Positions 1 through 8,798 of a DNA stretch of 64,000 nt are shown here, in pieces. Within the stretch, counting starts at the first letter, position 1. Each line of letters begins with the position of its first letter. The stretch spans positions 1,736,001-1,800,000 of the forward strand of contig NZ_CP169217.1 of assembly GCF_041897535.1 (NCBI RefSeq). The letters run 5' to 3'. Origin of the DNA: Methylomicrobium lacus_A. Its GTDB lineage: Bacteria; Pseudomonadota; Gammaproteobacteria; Methylococcales; Methylomonadaceae. A program made the translations under genes and the position numbers. The notes below the pieces were generated by a model. That model did not search any database. It was not told the DNA's origin and saw only the letters and a program-made list of their open reading frames with translations.

Positions 1-243
1 GCTGTCGCGCTGAGGGTTGTACCTAAACTTGACAGGGCCTCTCCGCTCGCAATCCAGCCAAACGGTAAAGCCCTCGTAGTCCAACTGCTGGAGATTTCCC
101 CCGGCGCCGATACCGCCCCGGAATGACCCCATCGCAGGAATCGCCGTAGGCCGCATGATTTGAGCTGTCGTCGGCGCCGTTGCGCAAGCGATCAGCGATA
201 TTGTCAAAGACGCAATGATCGCACTCAGGTTCGTGATTTTCAC
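1..243 (-). CDS. DNA/RNA non-specific endonuclease, N-terminal part (runs off window)
   Basis: The minus-strand frame from a GTG at 243 stays open to base 1 and gives 81 residues. It begins with a lipoprotein- or secretion-type leader (KITNLSAIIASLTISLIACA) and continues into GGN, EGFTVWLDCERRGPVKFRYN and a following QRD. That last block resembles the N-terminal part of secreted DNA/RNA non-specific endonucleases, in which the His/Asn active site lies further on, here outside the window. A GGAG sits eight bases before the GTG. A competing ATG frame on the same strand gives only compositionally odd protein and is rejected. The family name rests on recognition of one short conserved block, so it is probable rather than certain; the start is well supported. 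Confidence 0.7.
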   Translation of the reverse strand, partial: MKITNLSAIIASLTISLIACATAPTTAQIMRPTAIPAMGSFRGGIGAGGNLQQLDYEGFTVWLDCERRGPVKFRYNPQRDS

Positions 244-655
244 TCGATAGACTCCATGTTTCGGTTGGCCAAAAGGCCGTTATGATAAACGGCGATCGAG
301 CCAATACGAATCGAGATGAAATAACTGAATCTCTGCGGTTTTCCCTTCGCCTATTGAGGAAGAGACCGGGCGCTTGAATTTTATCGTTATATTAAAATAT
401 CGCCATACCCTGGCGGAAGCGCGCCACTTGCCCTACTGCCGGGGTCAAGGTTCGCTTCTCGGCCATCGGAAGCAAAAACAGAATAACTTACAGAATCAGC
501 CTTATGGATACCCAGCACACCATGTCCAGTCATCCAGGATGACGGCAATCCCTGCCAGCATCAAGGCTTGTCAATGAGCATTTCTTTCAATCGCAATGTC
601 TGAGGTGAATAATTGAAACGTTCCAAGGCTTTCATTCAGGCAGAAACCTCATTTT
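244..655. other. Intergenic stretch without a recognisable gene
   Basis: Frames here are short and low quality. I see no RNA gene or clear terminator. Around 500-560 there is a weak, degenerate resemblance to the MITE-like repeat found at 42.5, 50.7 and 61.8 kb, too poor to call. Confidence 0.5.
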
Positions 656-799
656 ATGCATAAAATCGCATTTATCGGCCCCTTGTATTTGGCGGATACG
701 ATCTGGGCCGTGATATCGCTTCATAGCTGGCTTTATATTTCGATTGCCGTGGCGGTATTTTCAATCCTCTCCCACTGGCTGAGAAAATATTGGCTCTAA
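656..799 (+). CDS. Possible 47-residue membrane protein
   Basis: ATG at 656 to TAA at 797-799 encodes a short hydrophobic protein with two candidate membrane segments (around IGPLYLADTIWAVISL and LYISIAVAVFSIL) and a basic tail (WLRKYWL). No clear ribosome-binding site precedes it, and it is convergent with the ornithine operon. It could be a real small membrane protein, the remains of a larger one, or chance. I do not recognise a family. Confidence 0.3.
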   Translation: MHKIAFIGPLYLADTIWAVISLHSWLYISIAVAVFSILSHWLRKYWL

Positions 800-829
800 C
801 CTGCTACGTGGCAAGGCCGCATCCTGCGG

Positions 830-1930
830 CTAGGCATACATGATGCGGTGATCGAACAGGCGGCCGCTGAAACAACGCTTTTCGACATAAGGCGAGGTCA
901 TCGCCGCCAGCAGCGCCGCGTAATTGAGATGGAAGGACAGGACGTCGCCGAGCCGGATGGTCCCGGCCAGCGCGGAGACATCGAGCCCCACATAGTCGCT
1001 GGATGCGCCGACTACGGTGGCCGGCGCAAGCGGCGTGATGCCTTCGACGGCGACATCCTGCCGCCCGATATTGACCAGCGCATGCAATATGTCGCCGTGA
1101 TTCTCGAAATGGGGATGGCCGCCGAAGGCGTCCTCGCCATGCTCACCCTTGAATGCCGAAGGCTTCCTTTGCAGTTCGACGACTTCGGCCTGCAGTACGA
1201 AGGCATCCTGGTAGGTGCCGGGCCGGGGCTTTCTGTGGGTGGTTTCGCGCCCGAGCAGGATCGCCTCGCCGATCCGGGCATGATTGATGCGGCCAGGCAG
1301 CCCGCCCCCGGCCATAAGAATCAGGCCGCTGGAATTCAGGCCCGAGACCCAGTCCAGTGAGATCGCGCAGGTTCGTTCGATTTCGGCGGCCAGCTCGGCA
1401 AGATAGCGCATGTTGCTTCGGGTCGGCACGGTGCCGCTGAAACAGGCCAGGTTGGTGCCGATTCCTTTCAGCCGGATGCCTGCCAGCGGCATCAGGGACT
1501 TGGCGAGGTCGACGACCCGATCGGGCCAGATTCCCTCGCGCAAGTCGCCCAGATCGACCATCAGGACCACCTCGTGCACCCTGCCCTGGCGCAACGCCGC
1601 GGCCGACAGCGCTTCCAGCGTCTCCGCCTCGGAATTCAGGCTGACGCCGGCCCAAGCCGTCACTTCATCGACCCGGGACAACGACGGCAGGCGCAGCAGC
1701 ATATAAGGCGCGTCCAGACCGGCGCCGCGCATCCTTTGAATATTCTCCAGCCGGGAGTCGGCGATGCCGGTGACGCCGCCGCGCAGCATCGCCGCCGCCA
1801 CCTGCGGATGGCCGCAGACGGCCTTGGTCACGCCGCTGACACCGACGCCGTGGCTGGCGCACAAATCGACGATGATCCGGGCGTTATGCTCGATCCTGTC
1901 CAGGTCGATGTTCAGAACCGGGTAAGCCAT
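830..1930 (-). CDS. orr: Ornithine racemase
   Basis: PLP-dependent racemase of the alanine-racemase N-terminal (fold III) type, 366 residues. The pyridoxal lysine is expected in the N-terminal motif GVTKAVCGHP (Lys36); SSGLILMAGGGLPG and NHARIGEAILLG match the phosphate-binding and substrate region of the ornithine racemase branch. It would convert L-ornithine to D-ornithine, the substrate of the aminomutase encoded just upstream. It is the last gene of the operon, starting 3 bases after the oraE stop. Sequence alone cannot fully exclude another amino-acid racemase specificity; the neighbouring oraS/oraE genes make ornithine the natural substrate. Confidence 0.88.
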   Translation of the reverse strand: MAYPVLNIDLDRIEHNARIIVDLCASHGVGVSGVTKAVCGHPQVAAAMLRGGVTGIADSRLENIQRMRGAGLDAPYMLLRLPSLSRVDEVTAWAGVSLNSEAETLEALSAAALRQGRVHEVVLMVDLGDLREGIWPDRVVDLAKSLMPLAGIRLKGIGTNLACFSGTVPTRSNMRYLAELAAEIERTCAISLDWVSGLNSSGLILMAGGGLPGRINHARIGEAILLGRETTHRKPRPGTYQDAFVLQAEVVELQRKPSAFKGEHGEDAFGGHPHFENHGDILHALVNIGRQDVAVEGITPLAPATVVGASSDYVGLDVSALAGTIRLGDVLSFHLNYAALLAAMTSPYVEKRCFSGRLFDHRIMYA

Positions 1931-1933
1931 CGT

Positions 1934-4126
1934 TTATCGATCTTGCCCTTGCCACCTGCGCACCAGAAAACTGGCGACATCGCGCCCGGTCGTGCCATGG
2001 CCGAAGCCGGTGTCCATGCCGCATTCGCGCGCCAGACGCTCGTCGATGCGGGGGCCGCCGGCGATCAACAGCACCTTCGGGCGCAGGCCGCGCTCGGCCG
2101 CCAGGCGCGCGAGTCGCTGCATATGCTGTTTATGGATGTCGGCATGGGTCACGACGGTCGAGATCAACACCGCCAGGGCGCCGGTTTGTTCGACCTTGTC
2201 CAGCACCGCCTCGATCGACACCGAAGAACCGAGGTTATGGCAAAGAAAACCGTATTTTTCGATGCCGCCATGTTTGATGTCGAGGATCTCGTGCAGGCCG
2301 ACCGTGTGCTCGTCCTCGCCGACCGTGGCGGCGACGACATGAATAGCGCGCGGCCGCACCCAGGCCTCGATCTCGTCATCGGCCAATGGCTGTATCTGGC
2401 TGAATGCCGGCAGCGCGTTTTTGTCGATGACCAGATCGACCGTGCCCTTGATCTCGAACAGGCTGCCTTCGGCCGGATGCATGACCCTCTGGTTGATCAC
2501 TTCCGGGTTGTTGAGTCCCATGTGGCGGGCGATCTCCAGCGCCGCCTGCATCGCGGTATGCGGTTCGTCCGGAATGAACAGGGTAAGACAGACGACGCCG
2601 TCGCCGTGTTTTTCGACCTCGGGCCTGAGCAAGCCCTGCGCGCGTTCGGCCAGCGGAATCTCGAGGCGCCGCATCACGTTGTCCTCGTCATCGGCCTCGT
2701 CGATATAGCGGATTTTGGCCGGGTCGCAGAGGGTGCAGCCGCCGTAGTCACCGCACGGCTTGCCTGCCTTCCCGGCATAACGGTTGGCGCCGAAGTGGCT
2801 GCAGACCGGCGCGCCGTAATCGGCGGCGCGCCGAATCACCGTGGCGGCGCAGTCGCCGCCTTCGGGATCGCGCACGATGCCGTCGCCGCGGCGTTCCGGG
2901 TAGTAGCCGGAATCGACGAAATGGCCGGCCTCCACCGCCTGGTAATAGCCGCCTTGGGCCAGAATTTCCTCCAGAAAAAGCACCGCCCTCTCCTTCAATT
3001 CGCGCACCTGTTCCCTGAAGGCGCCGTCCTGCCTGATGTCCAGCAGTTCATCCAGGCCGTCCAGCCCCATCAGCGTCTGCCGGGCCGTGTTGACGCCGGC
3101 GATGTTGTTATAGTGCCAGGGAATGTTGCGCCCTTCATCCGGGGTGATCGTGCTCTGGATGTCGGTCTCGGTCAGCCGCGATATCAGCGTGTCGAGCACA
3201 TGCGACACCGTCGTTTCAACCATGTCCGCCTCCATGTAGCGAGTGTTCTGCTGGGCGCGGAACTTGTAACCCTTGAACAATTCCCTCAGCGCGACCGCAT
3301 AAGGCAGATCCAGCCGCAGCTTCGGCGCCGGCGGCGCGGTCGGCGGCACGGTCGACAGCGCGATCTGCACCGGGGCCATGCCGGCCGCCCGCGAATAGGC
3401 GGTATTGACCGCATGCTGCACGAAAAGCTCCGGCGTCACCTTCCAGGCCTCCTTGGCGGTCGCGTTGGCGTTGTGCGCGCCGTCGAGCTGCAGGATGCCG
3501 GCATCGGCCATGATCTTTTTCGACTCGGCCGCATCGACGAAGGAGCGGTGCATGTTGATGTCCCGGTACAGCACATTGTATTGCGGGTCCTGGTGGGCGC
3601 CGTTGACGCCTTCCTCGACGAACAGCACCGCGATCTCGGGTCCGGCGACGCCGCTGACATAGGAATGAAAATTGATCGGCCTGCCGACCTCGTCCTCGAT
3701 CGCATCCAGCGCCTTGCGCGTCGCCCGGATCTGCTTCCTCGAAATCGGAATGCCGCCGACGCCTTCCGGCGTGCCCTCGATCAGTCCGTCGATGTGCGAC
3801 TGGCCGGTCGTGCGGATCACCATGATGTGGTCGGCGCCGTGCCATGCCGCCATGCGCATGCGCCGCAGATCGTCCTCGAAACGGCCGGAGGCGATCTCGG
3901 TCGTGATCACGAGGTCGCACTGGGGGTCGATATGGGAAAAATATTCCGCGGCCGGCAGCGGCACCGACCGCTTCAATCCTGGCGAAGTGTCCTTGTAAAT
4001 AAAAGGACCGATCGTCTGCTCGGGAAGGCGTTGGCGCCAGACCCAGCCCTTGCGCCGGGGCCGGTACTGGTCGAGATCCCTGAGCACTTCCAGGATGTCC
4101 AGTTTCTCGTTGGGATCGAGTTTCAT
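1934..4126 (-). CDS. oraE: D-ornithine 4,5-aminomutase, large (E) subunit
   Basis: Adenosylcobalamin- and PLP-dependent subunit, 730 residues, the usual size. It moves the terminal amino group of D-ornithine to C4, giving 2,4-diaminopentanoate. The C-terminal Rossmann domain has the base-off B12 motif DEHTVG (about residues 605-610, His607 the cobalt ligand) and a later IAGGPR loop. Lys618 in DIKHGG lies 11 residues after that histidine, as does the PLP-binding lysine of the clostridial enzyme (His618/Lys629). The N-terminal part holds the TIM-barrel region. The start overlaps the oraS stop by four bases (ATGA), so the subunits are translationally coupled. B12 must be made or imported by this organism. 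Confidence 0.95.
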   Translation of the reverse strand: MKLDPNEKLDILEVLRDLDQYRPRRKGWVWRQRLPEQTIGPFIYKDTSPGLKRSVPLPAAEYFSHIDPQCDLVITTEIASGRFEDDLRRMRMAAWHGADHIMVIRTTGQSHIDGLIEGTPEGVGGIPISRKQIRATRKALDAIEDEVGRPINFHSYVSGVAGPEIAVLFVEEGVNGAHQDPQYNVLYRDINMHRSFVDAAESKKIMADAGILQLDGAHNANATAKEAWKVTPELFVQHAVNTAYSRAAGMAPVQIALSTVPPTAPPAPKLRLDLPYAVALRELFKGYKFRAQQNTRYMEADMVETTVSHVLDTLISRLTETDIQSTITPDEGRNIPWHYNNIAGVNTARQTLMGLDGLDELLDIRQDGAFREQVRELKERAVLFLEEILAQGGYYQAVEAGHFVDSGYYPERRGDGIVRDPEGGDCAATVIRRAADYGAPVCSHFGANRYAGKAGKPCGDYGGCTLCDPAKIRYIDEADDEDNVMRRLEIPLAERAQGLLRPEVEKHGDGVVCLTLFIPDEPHTAMQAALEIARHMGLNNPEVINQRVMHPAEGSLFEIKGTVDLVIDKNALPAFSQIQPLADDEIEAWVRPRAIHVVAATVGEDEHTVGLHEILDIKHGGIEKYGFLCHNLGSSVSIEAVLDKVEQTGALAVLISTVVTHADIHKQHMQRLARLAAERGLRPKVLLIAGGPRIDERLARECGMDTGFGHGTTGRDVASFLVRRWQGQDR

Positions 4127-4476
4127 GGCTTCAGCTCCTGCCAGTATTGGCCGTTCAGCAAGGCCTCGCCGGCCGCCCGCACCGAGATGCCCTTGCCGAG
4201 GGCCAACTGCAGGACCAGATGGCCGGCGCCGTGACCGAGCATGCCCTGCCTGTGCATGCGGTCGACCAGCGCTTTGGCTTCGGCGCTGGAGAAACCCATG
4301 CGCAGCAGCACCGAACGCTCGATGCCGGGACTGGTGTGGGTGCGCGCTTCCTCGACCAGGGGCTCGGTGATGCGCTCGACCAGGCTCCAGAAGCGGCTGT
4401 GCAATTCGGCGTCCGACAGCTCCCTCAGGTGCTTGCGGCGGGTCTCGAAATCATCCGGTCTGTCCAATGAGCTCAT
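4123..4476 (-). CDS. oraS: D-ornithine 4,5-aminomutase, small (S) subunit
   Basis: A 117-residue mostly helical protein matching the small partner of OraE in length, position and conserved stretches (RKHLRELSDAELHSRFW, RSVLLRMGFSSAEAKALV). OraS stabilises the OraSE heterotetramer in the clostridial enzyme. The 5' end overlaps ortB by 26 bases and the 3' end overlaps oraE by four. It has no catalytic residues of its own. The call rests on strong context plus family resemblance. Confidence 0.92.
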   Translation of the reverse strand: MSSLDRPDDFETRRKHLRELSDAELHSRFWSLVERITEPLVEEARTHTSPGIERSVLLRMGFSSAEAKALVDRMHRQGMLGHGAGHLVLQLALGKGISVRAAGEALLNGQYWQELKP

Positions 4477-5875
4477 CGATCATCTCCTCTACGGTAGTTA
4501 GGTCGAGCCGGGTCTCGGCGGCGAGAAAAGCGAAGTCGGCCGCGGTCAGTGTATCGTGTTTTTGCAGCGATTGTAGGGCGTTATGCAGATAGGAGCGCCG
4601 CACCCGTTCCAGGTCGACTTCGGCGACCGCCAATTGCTCGGGGCATTCCGGAATCACGATGCTCTGCCCTGGCTTGCTGGTCTTCGGGTCGCCGCGTCTG
4701 ATCTCGATGCCCATGCGCCTGGCCAGATTCAGCTGCGCTATGGGATGCTTGCCTGCGCCCGTGTATTCGGTCTCCTGCACGACCACGACCTGCTCTTCGC
4801 GCAGCGCCTGGGCGATCACGAAAGCTGCGGCCAGCGAGGTGTTGCCGGCCGGCCCACGCTCCAGCCCCTCCAGTTCGGCCAGGGCCTGGGTGATATAGAA
4901 CACCTCGCCCTGGGTCACGGTCACGAAGCGGTCGATATAGCGCAGCGCCCGGGCCGCGTTGCGCGGCACGTCGGCCCGGTCCGGCCAGGTCGTGAACGGC
5001 AGCGAAAACCCGGTGTGGCCGGTCGTGAACGATTTGCGGTTGAAGTCGCGGTCGGACGCCATGTGCAGCCCGGACAGGTCGACGCTGGCGGCGATGATCC
5101 GGCTCTCACTCGCTCCGGCCTTGATCAGGCCGCGCGCGGTGCCGGTCACGTTGCCGCCGCCGGCATGCGTCACGACGACCGCATCGGGAAAGATCCGCTC
5201 CCGTTCGAACAGCTGCTGCGCCAGTTCATAGCCGAGGGTCTCGATGCCCTGAACCGCGTAGGGCGTGTAAAGCGAGGCGTTGAAATAACCGGTTTCCTTC
5301 AGCAGTTTCAGAAACACATAAAACAGTTCAGGCCCGACCGACAGCCGGATCACCTCGGCGCCGTAGGCTTCGCAGGCCCTCGTCTTCTCGGCGATTTCCG
5401 GTTGCGCGACGCCCTGGCTGTCGAAGGCTTCCTGCACGATGATGCAGCGCAAACCGGCCTTGGCGGCCTGCGAGGCGATCGCCGCGCCATAGTTGCCGCT
5501 GGTCGCCGCAATCACGCCGGGATAGCCGCGCCGCCTGCCTTCATGGACGGACAGCGAGGCCCGCCGGTCCTTGAACGAGCCGGAAGGATTGGCCGCCTCG
5601 TCCTTGACGAAGATGCGCGCGCCGTTGCCCGGTGGCGCCAGGAGGCGCGCCAGACGCGTCAGGTTCTCGAGCTCGACCAGCGGCGTCGCGCCGACCGCAG
5701 TCCGGCGCTGCACCTCGACGATACGGTCGATATCGTAACCGGTCTCGGCCATCAGGCCCTCGTAATCGAACGCCAGGACGCCGGTCGCATATTTTTGATA
5801 ATCGATGCCGACCGACCGGCGCATGATCTCGTTGCGCTGGGCCATGATGGCCTGGTAACCGTCAGCATTCATCGC
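4451..5875 (-). CDS. ortB: 2-amino-4-ketopentanoate thiolase, beta subunit
   Basis: PLP fold-II protein of threonine-synthase type, 474 residues from the chosen ATG (MNADGYQ). It shows the PLP lysine motif NPSGSFKDRR (Lys101), SGNYGAAIA and the phosphate-cup loop GGGNVTGTA. With OrtA it cleaves 2-amino-4-ketopentanoate with CoA to alanine and acetyl-CoA. A longer frame begins at 5893, but the ATG at 5875 has GGAAG upstream and overlaps the ortA stop in the usual coupled way. A true threonine synthase is unlikely because of the flanking ortA and oraS genes. Confidence 0.9.
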   Translation of the reverse strand, partial: AMNADGYQAIMAQRNEIMRRSVGIDYQKYATGVLAFDYEGLMAETGYDIDRIVEVQRRTAVGATPLVELENLTRLARLLAPPGNGARIFVKDEAANPSGSFKDRRASLSVHEGRRRGYPGVIAATSGNYGAAIASQAAKAGLRCIIVQEAFDSQGVAQPEIAEKTRACEAYGAEVIRLSVGPELFYVFLKLLKETGYFNASLYTPYAVQGIETLGYELAQQLFERERIFPDAVVVTHAGGGNVTGTARGLIKAGASESRIIAASVDLSGLHMASDRDFNRKSFTTGHTGFSLPFTTWPDRADVPRNAARALRYIDRFVTVTQGEVFYITQALAELEGLERGPAGNTSLAAAFVIAQALREEQVVVVQETEYTGAGKHPIAQLNLARRMGIEIRRGDPKTSKPGQSIVIPECPEQLAVAEVDLERVRRSYLHNALQSLQKHDTLTAADFAFLAAETRLDLTTVEEMIDELIGQTG

Positions 5876-6182
5876 TCGGCTTCCGTTCTGCAAGCAAATG
5901 CCTGAGTTCCTGTCCTATCGAAGAAAGCTCGGGAACCGGCGGGCCGAAGCCGTGCCGATAGGGCGGATTGACCGCGCTGAGCCTGCCGCGCAAACGGCGC
6001 CCGGCCGCGGTGACGATCTCGGCCTCTTCGCCGAGGCCGGCGGGTTCTGCAAGAAAACCCTTCACGCACATCTCCAGGGGGACCCTGGCGGTGTCGTCCG
6101 GCACCTGGGGCGCCCGTTCGCCGGGTTGCAGCACGATGTTGTGAATTTCGACCCAGACGCCTTTTCCGATCTTCTCGGTCAT
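5862..6182 (-). CDS. ortA: 2-amino-4-ketopentanoate thiolase, alpha subunit
   Basis: A 106-residue protein starting MTEKIGKGVWVEIHNIVLQP. The conserved block APQVPDDTARVPLEMCVKGFL is typical of the small OrtA subunit, which pairs with the PLP subunit OrtB. A longer open frame extends to 6269, but the ATG at 6182 has AGGAGG just upstream and overlaps the ord stop as ATGA, so it is preferred. The 3' end overlaps ortB by 14 bases. Confidence 0.9.
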   Translation of the reverse strand: MTEKIGKGVWVEIHNIVLQPGERAPQVPDDTARVPLEMCVKGFLAEPAGLGEEAEIVTAAGRRLRGRLSAVNPPYRHGFGPPVPELSSIGQELRHLLAERKPSDEC

Positions 6183-7252
6183 CTCCACCCTCCTTTGGCT
6201 TGCCGCGCGAAGCGGGAAAAGTTTGCATTCCCCGGCATCGCCGCCGGCACCGGCAAATCCGCCATGCAATAGAGGCCCGGAACGGCCCCGACGACTCGCG
6301 GGATCATGTTGACCGCCAGGGCCTCGGTGGCCTGGCCTCCCGGTATCTCGGGACGGCCTTGAATATGCAGGTAGGGAGAACCTTTGATGTCGATGCTGTC
6401 GCCGGTTTCGACGCCTTCGAGGTGGGGATGGATCTGTTGCGGATGGATCAGGCGGATCACCGTGCGTCCCTGCCGGTAGGCGGTCGCGGCGTGCAGGCAG
6501 CCGGCGATCTGCCCCGGCTCGACCGTGACGAATGGGGTTTCGCGCCTGACTTTCGAGACGATCGGTTCGCGGGTCTGCTCGATACGGTCAAGGTCCCAGC
6601 CCAATGCGGCGGCGATCATCCGCAGCGACTGTTCGAATCCGATATGCCCGACCACGCTGCCGTTCTGGAGCCCCCGCGCGAAAGCCTCCGGCGTCAGGCC
6701 GACGCCCTGGCTGGCCAGCACGGTCGGGCCATAGGGGGAAAGGTCGTTAATGCGCCTGGCCGTGATCGCTTCGACCTCGGCGCAGACTCCGGTCAGCAGG
6801 ATGATCAGCAAGTCGAGAACGAAGCCCGGATTGATACCGGTGCCGAGCACCGACGCGCCATGGTTGACCGCAAGTTGATGCAGCGCTGCGGCCCTGCTCG
6901 GCGACTTCGCCGCCGGATAGGCCATCTCCTCGGCGATAGAAATCACGTTGATGCCGCGCTCGATCAAAAGGCTCAGCTCTTGCCAGGCATCGTCCAGCGT
7001 CGAACAGGTCGCCTGGATCGCGACATGCGGTTGCGTTTGGTCGATCAGCGCGACGAGATCGGTTTTGACCGGAATGCCGAGCGCCCGATCCAGCCCTATC
7101 GCCAAGCCCAGATCGATGCCGTCCCGCTCCCTTCTTCTGGCACAGGCGCCAACCAGTTGCAACGCGGGTTTCCGCAGAATCAAGCGGGCGATGCCGGAGC
7201 CCATTTGGCCGGTTCCCAGAACCACTACACGAATCAAATCGCCCATGCCCAC
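6179..7252 (-). CDS. ord: 2,4-diaminopentanoate dehydrogenase
   Basis: NAD(P)-dependent oxidoreductase of the DapB/dihydrodipicolinate-reductase-like fold, 357 residues. The N-terminal Rossmann motif is VVVLGTGQMGSGIARLIL. HGASVLGTGINPGF and LSPYGPTVLASQGVGL match the 2,4-diaminopentanoate dehydrogenase branch. It oxidatively deaminates 2,4-diaminopentanoate at C4 to 2-amino-4-ketopentanoate. It is the first gene of the six-gene run, so the promoter probably lies in 7253-7316 or upstream of the small gene beyond it. Either of two close ATGs (7252 or 7246) could be the start; no strong ribosome-binding site separates them. Confidence 0.92.
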   Translation of the reverse strand: MGMGDLIRVVVLGTGQMGSGIARLILRKPALQLVGACARRRERDGIDLGLAIGLDRALGIPVKTDLVALIDQTQPHVAIQATCSTLDDAWQELSLLIERGINVISIAEEMAYPAAKSPSRAAALHQLAVNHGASVLGTGINPGFVLDLLIILLTGVCAEVEAITARRINDLSPYGPTVLASQGVGLTPEAFARGLQNGSVVGHIGFEQSLRMIAAALGWDLDRIEQTREPIVSKVRRETPFVTVEPGQIAGCLHAATAYRQGRTVIRLIHPQQIHPHLEGVETGDSIDIKGSPYLHIQGRPEIPGGQATEALAVNMIPRVVGAVPGLYCMADLPVPAAMPGNANFSRFARQAKGGWR

Positions 7253-7316
7253 ACCCCGGTGCCAAGAACAATCACGGCTTTAATCTTACACGAGAAAATT
7301 CCGCTATGGGAAACCG

Positions 7317-7610
7317 TTATTCTTCGGAAGGATTGCCTAAGCACTCGGCTTCGTAATGCTTCTGCAAGGCATATTTGCGGCGCGCGTTAGGTTCATAATG
7401 CAGGTCCAGTAACTCCTCCGCCAGCCGCTGACACTCGTTCTCGTACCACTGTCCAGGGTACTGATAATATTTATTGTACATCCAGGAAAACCCCTTGGAG
7501 TCGCCCCGGTAAATCGTCGAAGAATCCAATTCCAGATCAAGCGGTTCCTCTTCGGCATTGCCAAGGAACGGCAATAGGAGAAAAAACCATAAAAATAACC
7601 CATTTTTCAT
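7317..7610 (-). CDS. Small secreted protein of unknown function
   Basis: 97 residues with a clear signal peptide (KNGLFLWFFLLLPFLGNA, then EEEP). The mature part is acidic and rich in Tyr and Glu (MYNKYYQYPGQWYENECQ, KHYEAECLG) with two cysteines that could pair. GGGAGG precedes the ATG at good spacing. It is in the same orientation as the ornithine operon, 64 bases upstream of ord, and could share its transcript. I recognise no family. Confidence 0.6.
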   Translation of the reverse strand: MKNGLFLWFFLLLPFLGNAEEEPLDLELDSSTIYRGDSKGFSWMYNKYYQYPGQWYENECQRLAEELLDLHYEPNARRKYALQKHYEAECLGNPSEE

Positions 7611-7777
7611 ATAACCCTCCCGTTGAAACCAGGCTTCTGCAAACTTTCCAAAAGTGTGAGCCCGTTAAAATCAACCCGCCAGGAAATGACACATAATCTG
7701 ACCCGCCGACAGGGATTGGTGTTCTTACAGATCGAGTTCATCGGCTGTGATTTATAACTCTCAAGAACGGTCTCATT

Positions 7778-8452
7778 ATGAAAAAATTTTCTAAAATCGC
7801 TGTTATCGGCCTCCTCGCATCCGGCTTTTTAGGGGCTGCACACACTTCGTCGGTTATCGCCGCGCCCAAATCCAACACCACACTCAAAGGCTCCCTGCCA
7901 AAAGGCAAACCCTTTCAATATCTTAATGCCCGCATCGATTCGCTTCAGGCGCAAATCAACAAACTGATCGGCCAGGTGTCGAGTTTAGAGGCTTGGCAAG
8001 CAAAAGCGGAAGCGGCCCTCATCACGTTGGAAAAAAACACGGCCGACAACGCCGCCGCGATCGCCCTGTTGACGAGCGAGCTTGATAACATCAAGAGTAT
8101 TCTCGATACGAAACAAGACATTATTACCGGCACATGCCCGGATGGCCAGTACGTTTACGAGATATCCCAGTCGCCATCAACTTTGATATGCCGCGCCGAT
8201 TTAGGCACCAATGGCTTGACTGCCTTCACTGTGCAAACCACTCAAGAGATTGCAGCCACCAGCAGCGCTGTTGTAGCGGCAGAATGCCCAACCGGCAGCG
8301 TTCCGAGCGGCGGTTCATATGAGGCGGCTCCCGGTCTAACACTCACTTCATCAGGCATCGCCAATAATGGCTATTCCGTTGACGCCGCCAACACAACCGG
8401 CGCGGCACTCACCTTAAATGTAAACGCATCGTGCGTAGGCGTAGCGCCTTAA
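7778..8452 (+). CDS. Exported coiled-coil protein of unknown function
   Basis: 224 residues: signal peptide (MKKFSKIAVIGLLASGFLGA), then a heptad-rich helical segment (about residues 50-112: ARIDSLQAQINKLIGQVSSL and following) and a C-terminal Ser/Thr/Ala-rich, probably beta, domain with three cysteines. The layout resembles periplasmic or surface proteins with a trimerising coiled coil. No enzymatic motif is visible. It stands alone, divergent from the gene at 7317-7610; the AT-richer leader at 7620-7777 should hold both promoters. Confidence 0.55.
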   Translation: MKKFSKIAVIGLLASGFLGAAHTSSVIAAPKSNTTLKGSLPKGKPFQYLNARIDSLQAQINKLIGQVSSLEAWQAKAEAALITLEKNTADNAAAIALLTSELDNIKSILDTKQDIITGTCPDGQYVYEISQSPSTLICRADLGTNGLTAFTVQTTQEIAATSSAVVAAECPTGSVPSGGSYEAAPGLTLTSSGIANNGYSVDAANTTGAALTLNVNASCVGVAP

Positions 8453-8540
8453 GGCAACTCTGAATAAATAGGTTTTAGGCAGGTCTACTTGACGAAAATA
8501 GCCGAGCTCCACAATCTGACGCCCACTTCGGGGTAATTTT

Positions 8541-8575
8541 CGTCCATCGCTCCCGTTTTTCCAGAGCGATGGACG
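8541..8575. repeat. Perfect 12-bp inverted repeat
   Basis: CGTCCATCGCTC (8541-8552) and its exact complement GAGCGATGGACG (8564-8575) flank an 11-base loop. It follows the gene ending at 8452 but has no U-run, so it is not a standard intrinsic terminator. The rest of 8453-8800 shows no gene. Confidence 0.6.
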
Positions 8576-8750
8576 GATTGATCCCTACCCCCCATCAAAA
8601 GCCTCCAGAACCTGATAAAGGAATAAAGAGGCAGACACGATATTTCCTGAGCGGTTTATGCTGTCCCTCCCCTTTTTAGATCGGTCAAGGCATACGTTGG
8701 GCGACCGAAGCTTGCGGTAAACTATTGCTCACCACAACTCCGCTGCAACT

Positions 8751-8781
8751 GGTGGACAAACGATAAAGCCGCTTGCCCACC
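8751..8781. repeat. Palindromic repeat, degenerate copy (partner at 10720)
   Basis: GGTGGACAAAC, a 9-base spacer and GCTTGCCCACC. The same element, with perfect 11-bp arms, lies at 10720-10750. Both carry the spacer GATAAAGC and each lies close to a VapC remnant. Confidence 0.55.
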
Positions 8782-8798
8782 GCAACTTGAGGTGTTCC

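Noticed and set aside
23..304. 93-codon minus-strand frame at the left edge
   Set aside because: A different frame from the GTG at 243 gives a signal peptide and a nuclease-like motif; this one is its shadow.
1574..4234. Very long open frame opposite oraE
   Set aside because: It is a GC-rich mirror frame of oraE and orr; its protein has no family pattern, and the minus-strand genes explain the region completely.
7253..7316. Promoter of the ornithine operon
   Set aside because: A TAAGAT hexamer is present, but the only candidate -35 is poor and 19 bases away, so I do not list it as a feature.
4583..7390. Long plus-strand frames opposite ortB, ortA and ord
   Set aside because: Same mirror-frame effect; the minus strand carries overlapping genes with catalytic motifs.
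8541..8575. Intrinsic terminator of the 7778-8452 gene
   Set aside because: The stem is perfect but there is no T-run after it in either direction.
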